Below are positions 33,801-41,366 of a stretch of DNA of 64,000 bases, one piece after another. Both the position numbers and the translations under genes were made by a program. The notes under the pieces are model-generated. The model saw only the letters and a program-made list of their open reading frames with translations, ran no database searches and was not told where the DNA came from. Origin of the DNA: Clostridium felsineum DSM 794 (GTDB lineage: Bacteria; Bacillota; Clostridia; Clostridiales; Clostridiaceae); the NCBI RefSeq assembly GCF_002006355.2, contig NZ_CP096981.1:62001-126000 (forward strand), given 5' to 3'. Position 1 is the first letter of the stretch. The number at the start of each line of letters is the position of its first letter.

Positions 33801-34633
33801 TACTTATCAATATTCAGGAGATTTTTTTTGGGTATAAGGGAGGTAAAATACTCATTAATATGAGAATTTTTAAAAAGGTCTTTTTTTTCTATAAAAGCTA
33901 ATTTAGAACTTCTTACCTTGTTTTTATGCTGATTATTTGTCCAAATCCAGCTATTCTCTATAAAATTTCTATACTTCTTTTTTAGAAAACAGTTTTGTAG
34001 TATCTCCATATTAAATTCTTTCTTTATAAAAGCATAATTAAAAAGTGATATATTTCTACTTGGAACTTTAAGTGCTATATACGCTTTGTTATATAAATTA
34101 CTTAGATCATTACGGTTTTTCTTTGTAGGTAAAAGATAGCTATTATCTAATTTAACTGCCTTGTAATTTCTATAAAACTTTTCTGCTTCGATAAACAGAT
34201 TTTTTAAAGATTTATAAGAATTTTGTCTATGAAAATAAGGGATTGAATTGTTTAGTGAAGCATAGTTTATTTTATTATATAAATAGCCATAAACTCCTTT
34301 ATAATACTTATTATCAACGTTTTTTCTGATAAGGCTTTTATGTGTATCTTCATCATAAGAGTTTATATGCTTAAGAGGTGCAAAGGAAAGGCCACTTGGT
34401 ACTTTTGTAGGTTTTAAATCATTATATATAACTTGTGTATATGAATAGTCCTGCCTTAAGGGTTTAGAAGGCTTTAGTGAGAAAAATATACCTGAATTAA
34501 ATACTCCAGTATCAAGGAGAAAACTGTCAGTATACTCTAAAGTTACTCCAGTATTGGCATCAAATGCCTCATCATATTGAAATATGAGTGTTTTATCGAA
34601 TTCATTAGTATAATTCAAGTTTAATTCTATCAT
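30851..34633 (-). CDS. Giant Lys/Asn/Tyr-rich structural protein (1260 aa)
   Basis: Clear AGAGGTG ribosome binding site. Residues 1-60 are beta-rich with repeated EYTDSFLLDTG / QYDEAFDANTG-like strands. Residues ~60-900 are an unusual very basic region rich in Lys, Asn, Tyr, Phe and Ile, composed of loosely repeating short units (FKDNTFLYKNRF, FLNKTFTNNAFI, FIEKKDLFKNS). Residues ~930-1070 contain EFFDIGKEYIEVNVNLLRQLIETFY, a helical core, and ~1080-1190 a CBM-like beta sandwich (IEFNLDNPVSTNFTFNLY). A final helical tail ends in basic residues. It is the longest non-paralogous protein here. I recognise no family; a scaffold that wraps the baseplate is one possibility, a degenerate tape-measure substitute another. 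Confidence 0.65.
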   Translation of the reverse strand: MIELNLNYTNEFDKTLIFQYDEAFDANTGVTLEYTDSFLLDTGVFNSGIFFSLKPSKPLRQDYSYTQVIYNDLKPTKVPSGLSFAPLKHINSYDEDTHKSLIRKNVDNKYYKGVYGYLYNKINYASLNNSIPYFHRQNSYKSLKNLFIEAEKFYRNYKAVKLDNSYLLPTKKNRNDLSNLYNKAYIALKVPSRNISLFNYAFIKKEFNMEILQNCFLKKKYRNFIENSWIWTNNQHKNKVRSSKLAFIEKKDLFKNSHINEYFTSLIPKKNLLNIDKYFTPLSTANILSAINTFNTINKNTEDSKINTINFALPSVSEIKIYNTIKSMGYVYNKLDLLGHLNLYKNKAKGSFKDNTFLYKNRFNLMYVDGTSLWKEKSKAEYTNGHLLGEYKRTIFYDKFILQCKTYENKIVINKSSKLKINSPNIYYFNGNFVNKMEKQSKSSFMGLEAFFLNKTFTNNAFINIDKALFLEYKQIRYKRENFQWLAKKYEKLKTLSYNFMYKFNKDLDYENTTFFSIRNLDIMKDSALDIYRHLVSEKYSQTNILYKTVLLSKAIKTMLPNKYIRLNINHIDIFSPKKFIALNSGVNNTYILKDKLYAKDLEKTIMDNAINSNFRLKKEKLHGKEVLDYAGFNIKDLYIAPLKSNRFISPRTLELEKNVDFMRYFNFTSMNNKTIDLKPIDNFIAKRTNRTALLRTIFISDIVNNVTLNTPLIAIDSINANIKISDVMTSLNAIVINANYENKATWVSDIVKTSSIDNTKISVNIFDNMGVFKDKVLVNSIVKNSEYKNTPTFIADSIKYANLNKQKILSSMKNEVFLANDKITFNTKLLLNIYNEQISSVKIMDSSSFFKEFNTLKKSKAESFINNNVYLIDKAMLDNFISSNKELNLNKKARRILLGKNIKAKTNEIMPPLDLTAGGIDELLLPQTDFNYAIFKDALLDPITKKPINPVKEIDDKTFIAKRPVNHPIPEFFDIGKEYIEVNVNLLRQLIETFYSLWKANMFEFGAIDMRQAVTKMLGYLNDYINYNIPEPLIPAAKRVLRLIRWYGEVSVLKNAQYKIHIVYDPLKSDLNKGSCNIPNTMNNMFVNSTMYSIQNTDITSNAWIEFNLDNPVSTNFTFNLYMTSGTLGIYINDQLINTVETSRSVEFPLDVGKNTVKLMFNNNNNGSINLANLCVEDYVYSDIVTEYEPYMGSGNKVLDELTKRVAVYADVYSKNANFVQATINGNLAVAELVDKLSEYFKLHHEKKNKGKRLTIKKS

Positions 34634-34659
34634 TTTTGCACCTCTATTTAATCACATTA

Positions 34660-35742
34660 TTATGAAGCTATTATAATTAATGGGAATATAGTGTAATCAG
34701 TAGCTATATCTCCTTGTGCTGTTACAGATGCTATGTTAACTTCTAGGAACGCATTTCCATTCTGGCTTCCAGAGGAAGGTCTTGTTATATTAAGTGTTTG
34801 TACACCCTGACTATCTGTCACAATTTTAGCTGCACTATTTGTTGTGTCCTCTGTTGCATCTGTAAGTGATCTAACAAGCTTCCATTGGAGTGTTATTGAT
34901 TTTAAATCTGGATACATGTATGGATCTAAGTTCATTGGTAAAACTACATTATCCTTCATATCCTTTAAATCTGCATTTGTTCCTTTGATCATTGTACCAT
35001 CAACTATAGCTTTTGCTTTGCTAACAGCTTCTTTATTGGTGATTTGTAGTTTAAGAACCTTTAATCCTAAGAAGTTTTGGATATGTTCTGCAACTTTTCC
35101 TTTTGATACAGTAGCAGGTATTGATAAGGTACAGTCACCTTCCTCATAGGTAGGTCTAGTTACTTTACCTGTTGCATCTATGACTGAAGGGTAAGTTGGG
35201 TTCCAAACTATAGTAGTTTTTCTATCACCGGTTGTATAAAGATTAAGATCAGTGGTTATTTCATCTTCAACAGTATTTTGGTTTCTAATACTATCCCAAG
35301 TTATTGCATTTATCGCTAATTCAACTTCTTCTTTATCTGTCCAAGGGAGTACTGTTACAACTATATCTTTGTTTTGAGTTACAGTTCCTTTACTTATGGT
35401 AGCAGATAATGTGACTGAGGCTTTATCAGCCCCATTATCAGGTCTTTTTACCCCACCATCTATATTGATAACATCTGCATTAGAAGTCTTCCATGCAATA
35501 GTAGAACCATTTGGACCAGCTGCAGGTAGTAGTATATTAGATGTAATGCCGGCATCTGAACCAGCAATCGTTAGCCAATTGAAATCATCGGTTACACTTT
35601 GATTATCTGTCTTTCCTTGTTGTTTTACAGTAGCTTTAAAGGTGATTGTTTTTGTTACTGAACCTTTAGTTAGAGTAGCAGTAAGAGTTGCTGCACCATC
35701 ATTTTTTCCATAATCTGGTCTGATTATATGAGCTTTTATCAT
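34660..35742 (-). CDS. Bacterial Ig-like (aBig) repeat protein, first domain incomplete
   Basis: 360 aa from the ATG at 35742, preceded by AAGGAGG; the longer frame to 35775 would overlap the ribosome binding site and the end of the upstream gene. It is a string of atrophied bacterial Ig domains: each has an ALP-type strand, a W-x-S/T-x-x-x-x-V-I strand, G-x-V-x-RP and a LxATxxKG strand (GGVKRPDNGADKASVTLSA; GKVTRPTYEEGDCTLSIPA). The first one begins abruptly at IIRPDYGKNDGAATLTATL, lacking the front half. That missing half is found at the end of the upstream 847-aa protein, so the domain is split across the gene boundary. Last domain ~230-360. Confidence 0.75.
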   Translation of the reverse strand: MIKAHIIRPDYGKNDGAATLTATLTKGSVTKTITFKATVKQQGKTDNQSVTDDFNWLTIAGSDAGITSNILLPAAGPNGSTIAWKTSNADVINIDGGVKRPDNGADKASVTLSATISKGTVTQNKDIVVTVLPWTDKEEVELAINAITWDSIRNQNTVEDEITTDLNLYTTGDRKTTIVWNPTYPSVIDATGKVTRPTYEEGDCTLSIPATVSKGKVAEHIQNFLGLKVLKLQITNKEAVSKAKAIVDGTMIKGTNADLKDMKDNVVLPMNLDPYMYPDLKSITLQWKLVRSLTDATEDTTNSAAKIVTDSQGVQTLNITRPSSGSQNGNAFLEVNIASVTAQGDIATDYTIFPLIIIAS

Positions 35743-35755
35743 GTTTTTTTCCTCC

Positions 35756-38299
35756 TTATACAGTTTGAATTTCAACTACAGTTGTAGTATCACTAGACCA
35801 AGTAATCTTAACATCATTTGCTTCTGTATCTGGAAGAGCTACATCATCTGTTAATTCCAGTAAACTTCCTACTTGAGTACTTAAATTGTCAAGAGCTGCA
35901 TCCACTGCGGCGTCATCAGTTGTTGGTGCTGGATATTTTACTTGTTTCTTTATGGCAAAACCATAGTTGGCATTTGGTGAAGTTGAGAATGGTGAGAATG
36001 GTGCTGTTACAGGGAAGAATATATAAGTTTCTTCTGGTTTTGTAGTATCTTTACCAAAATCTCTATTTACTATAAGTTCATCAAAAGCATATAGAGAACT
36101 TGTATCTATAGCTAAGCAATCGTAAAGCATTCCTCTTGGACCATCATTTCCATGGGTAATTTTAAGTCTATCAGCATAATATTCATCAGTGTAAGAAGAT
36201 TTACCATATAAAGATTTACTCATAAATTCTTCTGTTGTAGTAAACATTAAGCTGTGTTTTTGGAAATAAGCCTTTGATCTAGTAAAGAACATACTTATAT
36301 CAGTAACACCAGTAGCTGTATTTTTGCCCCATTTATCAGGATAAACAGTTTCTATTATATTTCCGAAACCATCCCTTACGATACCTTGAATATAGCTGTA
36401 TTTCTCAATATAATAATCATATTTTAGAACTACGTTTTCTCCATCATTAGGAGTTGTTAAAAGTGTTACATCTGCAGAAGTTTTATCACTACTAAAGCTT
36501 ATTGTAAAGGATTCTCCTTTTTTTAGAATAGTTGTGGTTTTACTTCCGTCTTTTGATAACTCAATTGAAAATGATCCCATAGTGTCAAAGTATTTTCCGG
36601 ATTCAAGGGTAATACCTGTAAAAGCAGTAAGAGGTCCCAAACCTATTAATTTTGAATCACTTAAAGTTGTTCTTTTTAATACTGTTTTTGTATCACATGG
36701 AGTTGTTGAAGAAGATGTGAATAGAGCAAAGTTTCCAGCAGTATCATTTATTGAATTTTCAAAGGATTCTATTTGACCTATATAGGCTGCACTTATTAAG
36801 TGTCTATTTTTACTGAAGTCCAGTGAAGGATTTCCCATTACTACAAAAAGAGCTCTATCGTTATTGGTGTTAATCCAAAATCTTATTCTAGTATCTGAAG
36901 TTAAGCCTGGTTCCTCTATTGGAAGATTTATAACTCCATCTGTTACATCATCTTCAGTGGAATCAGAATCTAAGCTATCAATCATTACTTCTTCAAAATC
37001 TTGATACCAAGCAAGCTTTGACCATTGAGAAGTATGAGAATTTACATACAATACTGAACCTGTTTTGTCATCAATTTTATCTGGAATTGGACCAGTTAAA
37101 TCATCATTTATGATATCAAACATTCTTATATAGATATAATTATTATTGTGTATAAGCTTTCTACCAGAAATATCAGTACTTGCTTTTGTATACTGGTAAG
37201 TTATAACAGGATCACCAAGAGATCTTGTAGGACCGCTTATAGCTGTTACAACATTAAAGGTTGAAGTTGCTACATCGAATGCCCAATCTTTACCATAAAC
37301 TTTTTTAGTTGTTCCTACTTTAAATACTATACTGCTAACATCTACAGCTTCTTTTTCTGGTAATTCTATGTTCCAACCTTTAGGAATTACATAAGTCTCA
37401 TATACATCATGAAAGGCAAAAACAACTTCATAACATATATATCTATCATAATAAGGGCCTGCTTCCCAATTGTTTGTTCTAATTGCAAGCTTTGTATATT
37501 TGCTAAATTGATCAGTTGGTATACCGGTTACACTTGTAAGAATACCTTCAAGATCAGTACCTCTTAATTTAGAGAAGGAACTGGCAGGGATGTCCATTTC
37601 TCCTCCACTAATTAATAGACTTACACCAAAGATTGTGTTTACTCTATTTAATAGAGCTTGACAATTGCTTTTATTTACATCTTGATTATTAGTAGTAAAT
37701 TGTTTTGAACCAGAATATACGTCATCATTAGTTCCAAGAGTTAAACCATTTACGCCGTTAAATTGATCCTTTAGGTTTATTTCTACAGAACCATATTTTG
37801 ATGCATACTCTTTATATATATCTTTAGTAATACAATAAGGTTCTACTCCCTGTCTCTCACACTCTGGATTGTAGACTTCACTATCAGCAAGATAAGCAGG
37901 CTTATAAAGTTCTACATACATTTCAGTGCTTTTAACAGATAAATCATCTTCAAGATTTAGATCATCTACATTAGATACGGTAGATAAATCCTTTGGAGTT
38001 GTTTTAGTTTTTAAGATAATTGTGTCTGAAACCTGCTCTAATTGATTGTTTATTTTTGCTGAAAACTCCTTAGGAGTAAGACTAGACCAGTCCATTACAT
38101 CAAGCTTATCTTTGTTAGCTTTTGGGAAAACTATATCCCAGTTTTTTTCTTGAATAACTTCTGCATCCTTAAGTACATTTCCATTGGAATCCTTGATAGG
38201 TTGAGTTTTTACTCCAGTACAAAGAACCTTAGCAACGTCATTTATGAAACTAGCTGCGGAGCTTGTACCTTCATAATATCTCCATAAATCTTTAGCCAT
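35756..38299 (-). CDS. Large virion-type structural protein (847 aa) ending in half an Ig domain
   Basis: Good ribosome binding site (AAGGAGG). N-terminal MAKDLWRYYEGTSSAASFI and NWDIVFPKAN, then long beta-rich stretches, a YYDRYICYEVVFAFHD segment near 285, NNDRALFVVMGNPSLDFSKN near 490, and GPRGMLYDCLAIDTSSLYAFDEL near 720. The final ~50 residues (LTDDVALPDTEANDVKITW, then SSDTTTVV) are the front half of an aBig-type domain, cut by a TAA, with the back half starting the next gene. No family name is certain; it resembles long structural proteins of large myophages that combine adhesive domains. Probably a baseplate or decoration protein. Confidence 0.65.
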   Translation of the reverse strand: MAKDLWRYYEGTSSAASFINDVAKVLCTGVKTQPIKDSNGNVLKDAEVIQEKNWDIVFPKANKDKLDVMDWSSLTPKEFSAKINNQLEQVSDTIILKTKTTPKDLSTVSNVDDLNLEDDLSVKSTEMYVELYKPAYLADSEVYNPECERQGVEPYCITKDIYKEYASKYGSVEINLKDQFNGVNGLTLGTNDDVYSGSKQFTTNNQDVNKSNCQALLNRVNTIFGVSLLISGGEMDIPASSFSKLRGTDLEGILTSVTGIPTDQFSKYTKLAIRTNNWEAGPYYDRYICYEVVFAFHDVYETYVIPKGWNIELPEKEAVDVSSIVFKVGTTKKVYGKDWAFDVATSTFNVVTAISGPTRSLGDPVITYQYTKASTDISGRKLIHNNNYIYIRMFDIINDDLTGPIPDKIDDKTGSVLYVNSHTSQWSKLAWYQDFEEVMIDSLDSDSTEDDVTDGVINLPIEEPGLTSDTRIRFWINTNNDRALFVVMGNPSLDFSKNRHLISAAYIGQIESFENSINDTAGNFALFTSSSTTPCDTKTVLKRTTLSDSKLIGLGPLTAFTGITLESGKYFDTMGSFSIELSKDGSKTTTILKKGESFTISFSSDKTSADVTLLTTPNDGENVVLKYDYYIEKYSYIQGIVRDGFGNIIETVYPDKWGKNTATGVTDISMFFTRSKAYFQKHSLMFTTTEEFMSKSLYGKSSYTDEYYADRLKITHGNDGPRGMLYDCLAIDTSSLYAFDELIVNRDFGKDTTKPEETYIFFPVTAPFSPFSTSPNANYGFAIKKQVKYPAPTTDDAAVDAALDNLSTQVGSLLELTDDVALPDTEANDVKITWSSDTTTVVEIQTV

Positions 38300-38317
38300 A
38301 AAATTAGCCTCCTTGAA

Positions 38318-38773
38318 TTAAGTTGTTGTGGTGGTAGCTTTATTAACAAGCATCCTTATACCAAACCACAGTGTTTTAGAACTGCCACTATCATTGTGAA
38401 AGGTGAGTATCATTTTACTATTTGGTGGAGCTCTATATACAAATGTCGATGTGCCAATAAATAACCCTTCTTTAACTTCGCTGCAGTACCATTTGTCGAA
38501 CCATTTTTGTCCATTAACATCTATATCATAGTTATCCAGCTCTCCATAACCAGAGCAAGTAACAGTGATACTCATAATTTCAACTTCATAATTTGGTGTA
38601 TCATATTCAGCCACATAGTCACCTAAAATAGCAGGCACATCTAATTTAACCATGGTATTGTAGGGCTGTGTGAACTGCGGAAAACCTACTATTTTACCTA
38701 TTGCATCTATTTTCTTTATACTACCTACTTCATCAATAGTTCCACCAGCATTGTAGTTAACCTCAAAAGCCAT
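38318..38773 (-). CDS. Small beta-rich structural protein
   Basis: 151 aa, ribosome binding site AGGAGGTTAAAAA. Strand-rich with FTQPYNTMVKLDVPAIL, NYEVEIMSITVTCSGYG, then FVYRAPPNSKMILTFHND and a threonine-rich end. A jelly-roll-like fold is likely. No signal peptide, no membrane segment, no recognised family. The stop is 18 nt before the 847-aa gene, so it belongs to the same operon and is probably a baseplate component. Confidence 0.6.
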   Translation of the reverse strand: MAFEVNYNAGGTIDEVGSIKKIDAIGKIVGFPQFTQPYNTMVKLDVPAILGDYVAEYDTPNYEVEIMSITVTCSGYGELDNYDIDVNGQKWFDKWYCSEVKEGLFIGTSTFVYRAPPNSKMILTFHNDSGSSKTLWFGIRMLVNKATTTTT

Positions 38774-38776
38774 TTT

Positions 38777-39157
38777 TTAACCTCCTAAGTCCACAGGTAC
38801 AAAAACTATATAGCTTACATTTTGGGTAGAATCAGTTATAAGTTTCCATTCACCTTTTAGTTCCCCATGGGGTTTTACCTCTGGTACATTATTGGTTTCA
38901 CTTTTGTCTGATAACATACCTTCTACACTGAATTTATCTAAATCTATATCATCAGCATTAATGAGTCCATTAACCTTTAAATAAATAATTTTTAGTTTTG
39001 TATCAATCATTGATGAGTTTGGTGCGGGAAACATTTCTAATACTTCATATTCTTCATTAGAGCTTGATGTAGATGATGTGTTTAAAGCATCACCACCAGT
39101 AATTGTGATATTTTGGGAAGCGCTGTTTTGAAGTTTAACATCATTTAAATTTATCAT
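38777..39157 (-). CDS. Small structural protein, first of the leftward structural series
   Basis: 126 aa after GAGGGAGG. N-terminal low-complexity Ser/Thr/Asn segment (residues ~10-35), then EVLEMFPAPNSSMID, KIIYLKVNGLINADDID and a C-terminal strand pair (GEWKLITDSTQNVSYIVFVPV) that resembles a bacterial Ig edge. It is not recognised. A copy of the 14-bp repeat lies 80 nt upstream of its start, and a two-codon mini-frame with an ideal ribosome binding site lies between. Confidence 0.55.
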   Translation of the reverse strand: MINLNDVKLQNSASQNITITGGDALNTSSTSSSNEEYEVLEMFPAPNSSMIDTKLKIIYLKVNGLINADDIDLDKFSVEGMLSDKSETNNVPEVKPHGELKGEWKLITDSTQNVSYIVFVPVDLGG

Positions 39158-39198
39158 TTTTTCCTCCCTCTAATTATTCAAAAATGAATTTGTTATTT

Positions 39199-39207
39199 TT
39201 AGTGCAT
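39199..39207 (-). other. Two-codon mini-frame with ideal ribosome binding site
   Basis: On the minus strand AGGAGG (39215-39220), 7 nt spacing, then ATG CAC TAA. It sits between the 14-bp repeat and the first structural gene. It could be a ribosome-stalling leader or the stub of a deleted gene. Confidence 0.45.
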
Positions 39208-39237
39208 ATTTTAGCCTCCTACTTTTTTCAATATGTA

Positions 39238-39251
39238 TGTCGTAATTGACA
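39238..39251 (-). promoter_or_regulatory. 14-bp dyad repeat, exact copy, head of the leftward arm
   Basis: On the minus strand it reads TGTCAATTACGACA. It begins right at the end of the small cysteine-rich gene and lies 80 nt upstream of the first structural gene of the leftward arm. Confidence 0.65.
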
Positions 39252-39461
39252 TTATTTAATATACTTATTTTTCTTAGCGTTTTTAGGCCTGTTTGGTGTC
39301 AAACTACAATACGTTGTAATTCCCATGTTTTCAGATTCTTCTTTTGATTTTCTATATTTACAACTATCATTGATAGTGCAATAGCAGCATTTAATCTTAA
39401 TAGATTTTGCATAAAGTTCTTTTAATTTGTTTTTCTTCTCTCTTGCTCTTTTAACAGCCAT
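39252..39461 (-). CDS. Small cysteine-rich basic protein (possible metal-binding regulator)
   Basis: 69 aa from the ATG at 39461. This start is set by GGGGG eight nt upstream and by the promoter at 39485-39514, which rules out the longer frame. The product is Lys/Arg-rich at its N-terminus (MAVKRAREKKNK), with cysteines at 25, 26, 28, 34 and 52 (KCCYCTINDSCKYR). A zinc-finger or redox role is possible. As first gene of the leftward transcript, before the 14-bp repeat, it may be regulatory. No family recognised. Confidence 0.6.
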   Translation of the reverse strand: MAVKRAREKKNKLKELYAKSIKIKCCYCTINDSCKYRKSKEESENMGITTYCSLTPNRPKNAKKNKYIK

Positions 39462-39484
39462 AATTGATTCCCCCGTTATATATA

Positions 39485-39514
39485 GATATAGCAAATGTGG
39501 TTTTAGTTTTTCAA
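39485..39514 (-). promoter_or_regulatory. Promoter of the leftward operon
   Basis: On the minus strand TTGAAA (39509-39514), 18 bp, then an extended -10 TGCTATATC with hexamer TATATC (39485-39490). The predicted start is about 16 nt before the ATG at 39461. It looks like a vegetative sigma-A promoter. Confidence 0.65.
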
Positions 39515-39869
39515 TACCACCCTGTACGTTTAAGCTGCTTTCATAAAAAATATATACTCTCAGTTAGAGGAGATTGTAACTTACATATTTATATTTTAAA
39601 GATAAGATATACACTCTCAAAAAAGTTATTACCTAATGTATTCTAAAATATCAAGGATTAACAGGTTCTACTCCAGAATATTTTAAAGCATTAGAACTTT
39701 CTAAGATTATAGATAAAATATTATACGACAAAAAGTATGTATTTTTTGAGCGCACTTTACAATTATATTTTACATTTTATTACATATGATTTATCCAATA
39801 ATACAAGTACTTTGAGGAATAATTGTTGTGTGCTTTGCAATTAAAAGTCCGCTAAAAGGCTTATATTTA
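39515..39869. other. Divergent intergenic region between the two arms
   Basis: About 355 bases flanked by the two divergent promoters. A plus-strand frame at about 39645-39790 reads like decayed coding (GLTGSTPEYFKALELSKIID), faintly like a Spo0E-type helix, with no start. Two similar short segments (TATACTCTC, TACACTCTC) occur at about 39552 and 39610. Otherwise nothing recognised. Confidence 0.4.
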
Positions 39870-39898
39870 TTGAATGTTCTGATTTTTTTTATTATAAT
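39870..39898 (+). promoter_or_regulatory. Promoter of the rightward arm
   Basis: TTGAAT (39870-39875), 17-bp spacer, perfect TATAAT (39893-39898). The predicted start is about 75 nt before the TTG start codon at 39980. Strong sigma-A type. Confidence 0.75.
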
Positions 39899-39979
39899 TG
39901 TCTTGTATTTGATAATACGGATTTTTTTAAAAATTATTGCAATAATTAACATAATATTTAATACCAGGAGGACTGAATT

Positions 39980-40474
39980 TTGATTAATAAAAATACCTCG
40001 ATTACAGAAAATAACTCTAAAAAACCAAATTCAACAATAAACGATATTGAAGAATTATTACAAAAAGATCCTACAATACAGAAAGCAATAAAAATAACAA
40101 AGGACAATGATTTAATAACAAAGGATTTTGTAGATAAAACACTTTCAGAACTGTCGGAGTTAATTAGTGATGAGAACACTGAATTTAATATTAAACATGG
40201 ATTTCAAGCTTTAGCCAAATGCATTAACTATTTAGGAGAAGGTTTATGTGATTCTTATGAAGATTTTCAAAATGAGCTAGCCATAACACATAAATTAATA
40301 TCAGAAAAAGTTATGCAAGCTATACCTTCAGAAGATATGGAAAACTTTTCTCTTAGAAGACTTATGATATTATCAGGATCTTTAATTGATTATGTATTTT
40401 GGAGAGAAGCCCTAGGAGATTGCGTTAATAGAGAGGAATTAGATGATAAAGAAAATAATAAGGATGAAAAGTAG
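39980..40474 (+). CDS. Unknown early protein of the rightward arm
   Basis: 164 aa with a TTG start well placed after CAGGAGG. Acidic, mostly helical, soluble; N-terminal Asn/Ser/Thr-rich ~20 residues, then a helical body (DIEELLQKDPTIQKAI; FVDKTLSELSELI; HGFQALAKCINYLGEGLCDSYED). No HTH, no cysteine cluster. It is separated from the next gene by 360 bp containing an inverted repeat and two 14-bp repeats. It may be a regulator or anti-sigma-like protein by position only. Confidence 0.6.
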   Translation: MINKNTSITENNSKKPNSTINDIEELLQKDPTIQKAIKITKDNDLITKDFVDKTLSELSELISDENTEFNIKHGFQALAKCINYLGEGLCDSYEDFQNELAITHKLISEKVMQAIPSEDMENFSLRRLMILSGSLIDYVFWREALGDCVNREELDDKENNKDEK

Positions 40475-40504
40475 GTGATAATTTAACTATATAACTTATA
40501 AATT

Positions 40505-40537
40505 CTTGTTGATAACTGACAATAGGTTATCAACAAG
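40505..40537. other. Perfect 12-bp inverted repeat
   Basis: CTTGTTGATAAC, a 9-nt spacer, then GTTATCAACAAG. It lies 30 nt after the stop of the 164-aa gene. No T-run follows, only TTTATAAAC (itself palindromic), so it is either a weak terminator or a protein-binding dyad. Confidence 0.55.
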
Positions 40538-40665
40538 TTTATAAACGTAAATAATGCGATAAAATGATAAACCATGAAGGGTACATTTGTATTGCAAATG
40601 GAATACATAAGGTGATATAATTTATCCAACGATACTATATTTCCCAGTAAAGGATTAAATTGCTG

Positions 40666-40679
40666 TGTCAAATACGACA
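40666..40679 (+). promoter_or_regulatory. 14-bp dyad repeat (one change), upstream of the rightward structural genes
   Basis: TGTCAAATACGACA, 115 bp before a second exact copy. Confidence 0.6.
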
Positions 40680-40780
40680 CATAATTTGGATTAAAACTAT
40701 ACGTTATGAAAAGTATGCAGTTCTTTATTTATTAATTCAACCAGTTATGGATATTTAATATGTCTTTAGTAAGTCAAATG

Positions 40781-40794
40781 TGTCAATTACGACA
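40781..40794 (+). promoter_or_regulatory. 14-bp dyad repeat, exact copy, head of the rightward structural arm
   Basis: TGTCAATTACGACA, 41 nt before the start of the HTH gene. It mirrors the copy at the head of the leftward arm (39238). Confidence 0.65.
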
Positions 40795-40834
40795 ACAAAA
40801 TTAAATTCATAAAAGGCAGAGAGGTGCATAAGCT

Positions 40835-41260
40835 ATGATTTCAATTAACAAGGTTACTATTAAAGCTATATCAGATACTGTACAATCCCTATCGGATGTT
40901 TTTGATGCAGAAACAGTGGCATCTGTTTTACAATATATGAATTATAGTGGGTCCTTAAATTTAGAGCAAGTAACATTTATACTTCTAAACTACACACACA
41001 TGAGCTATCCACAGATGTGTAAGTATTATCCAAATTATAAGGGACCAATACACTATTTTATTAATAAGGCTATAAAGTTTAATGTGCTACCGAGAAAGGG
41101 TAAAAATTACAATGTAAATATAACCGTTAGAAACAGAGAAATAACTGACTTCATCATTTCCAACAAAGGTCTGTTAAGTTTATCTCAAATGGCCAATAGA
41201 TTAGGAATTTCAAAATCTTGTGTTAGAACACGATTAAAAAAAATAAAAAACCAATATTAA
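40835..41260 (+). CDS. HTH DNA-binding protein, likely locus regulator
   Basis: 141 aa, AGAGAGGTG upstream. The C-terminal ~35 residues (ITDFIISNKGLLSLSQMANRLGISKSCVRTRLKKI) form a helix-turn-helix typical of phage and sigma-like region 4 proteins, with a basic end. The middle (QVTFILLNYTHMSYPQMCKYYPN) may be a second helix pair. Located at the head of the rightward structural genes directly after two 14-bp repeats, it is a candidate activator or repressor of the locus and a candidate ligand of the repeat. No family name is certain. Confidence 0.65.
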   Translation: MISINKVTIKAISDTVQSLSDVFDAETVASVLQYMNYSGSLNLEQVTFILLNYTHMSYPQMCKYYPNYKGPIHYFINKAIKFNVLPRKGKNYNVNITVRNREITDFIISNKGLLSLSQMANRLGISKSCVRTRLKKIKNQY

Positions 41261-41366
41261 AATATTTGAACTAAAGTTACAAATGGTATTAATAGCAGAT
41301 AATATTCTATAGTAAGAAATAAAAATATAATAATATACTCCTAAAGATAGAGGAGGTGAAAAATAA

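Larger units (their letters stand above)
40475..40834. other. Intergenic region with regulatory repeats
   Basis: 360 bases without a convincing gene. It contains a perfect 12-bp inverted repeat at 40505-40537 and two copies of the 14-bp dyad at 40666 and 40781. No clear sigma-A promoter is seen for the following gene, which fits transcription by another factor or read-through. Confidence 0.55.

Noticed and set aside
35740..35765. Programmed frameshift joining the 847-aa and aBig genes
   Set aside because: The upstream frame reaches its TAA before the A7 run and the AGGAGG, and the downstream gene has its own perfectly spaced start; a split gene fits better.
39238..39251. LexA, Rex, PerR or CodY site as identity of the 14-bp repeat
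   Set aside because: TGTCAATTACGACA matches none of the usual consensus boxes of these regulators; the distribution is limited to this locus.
40483..40680. A 65-aa minus-strand gene in the gap before the HTH gene
   Set aside because: No ribosome binding site; the frame crosses the perfect inverted repeat and the 14-bp repeat, and its composition is hydrophobic noise.
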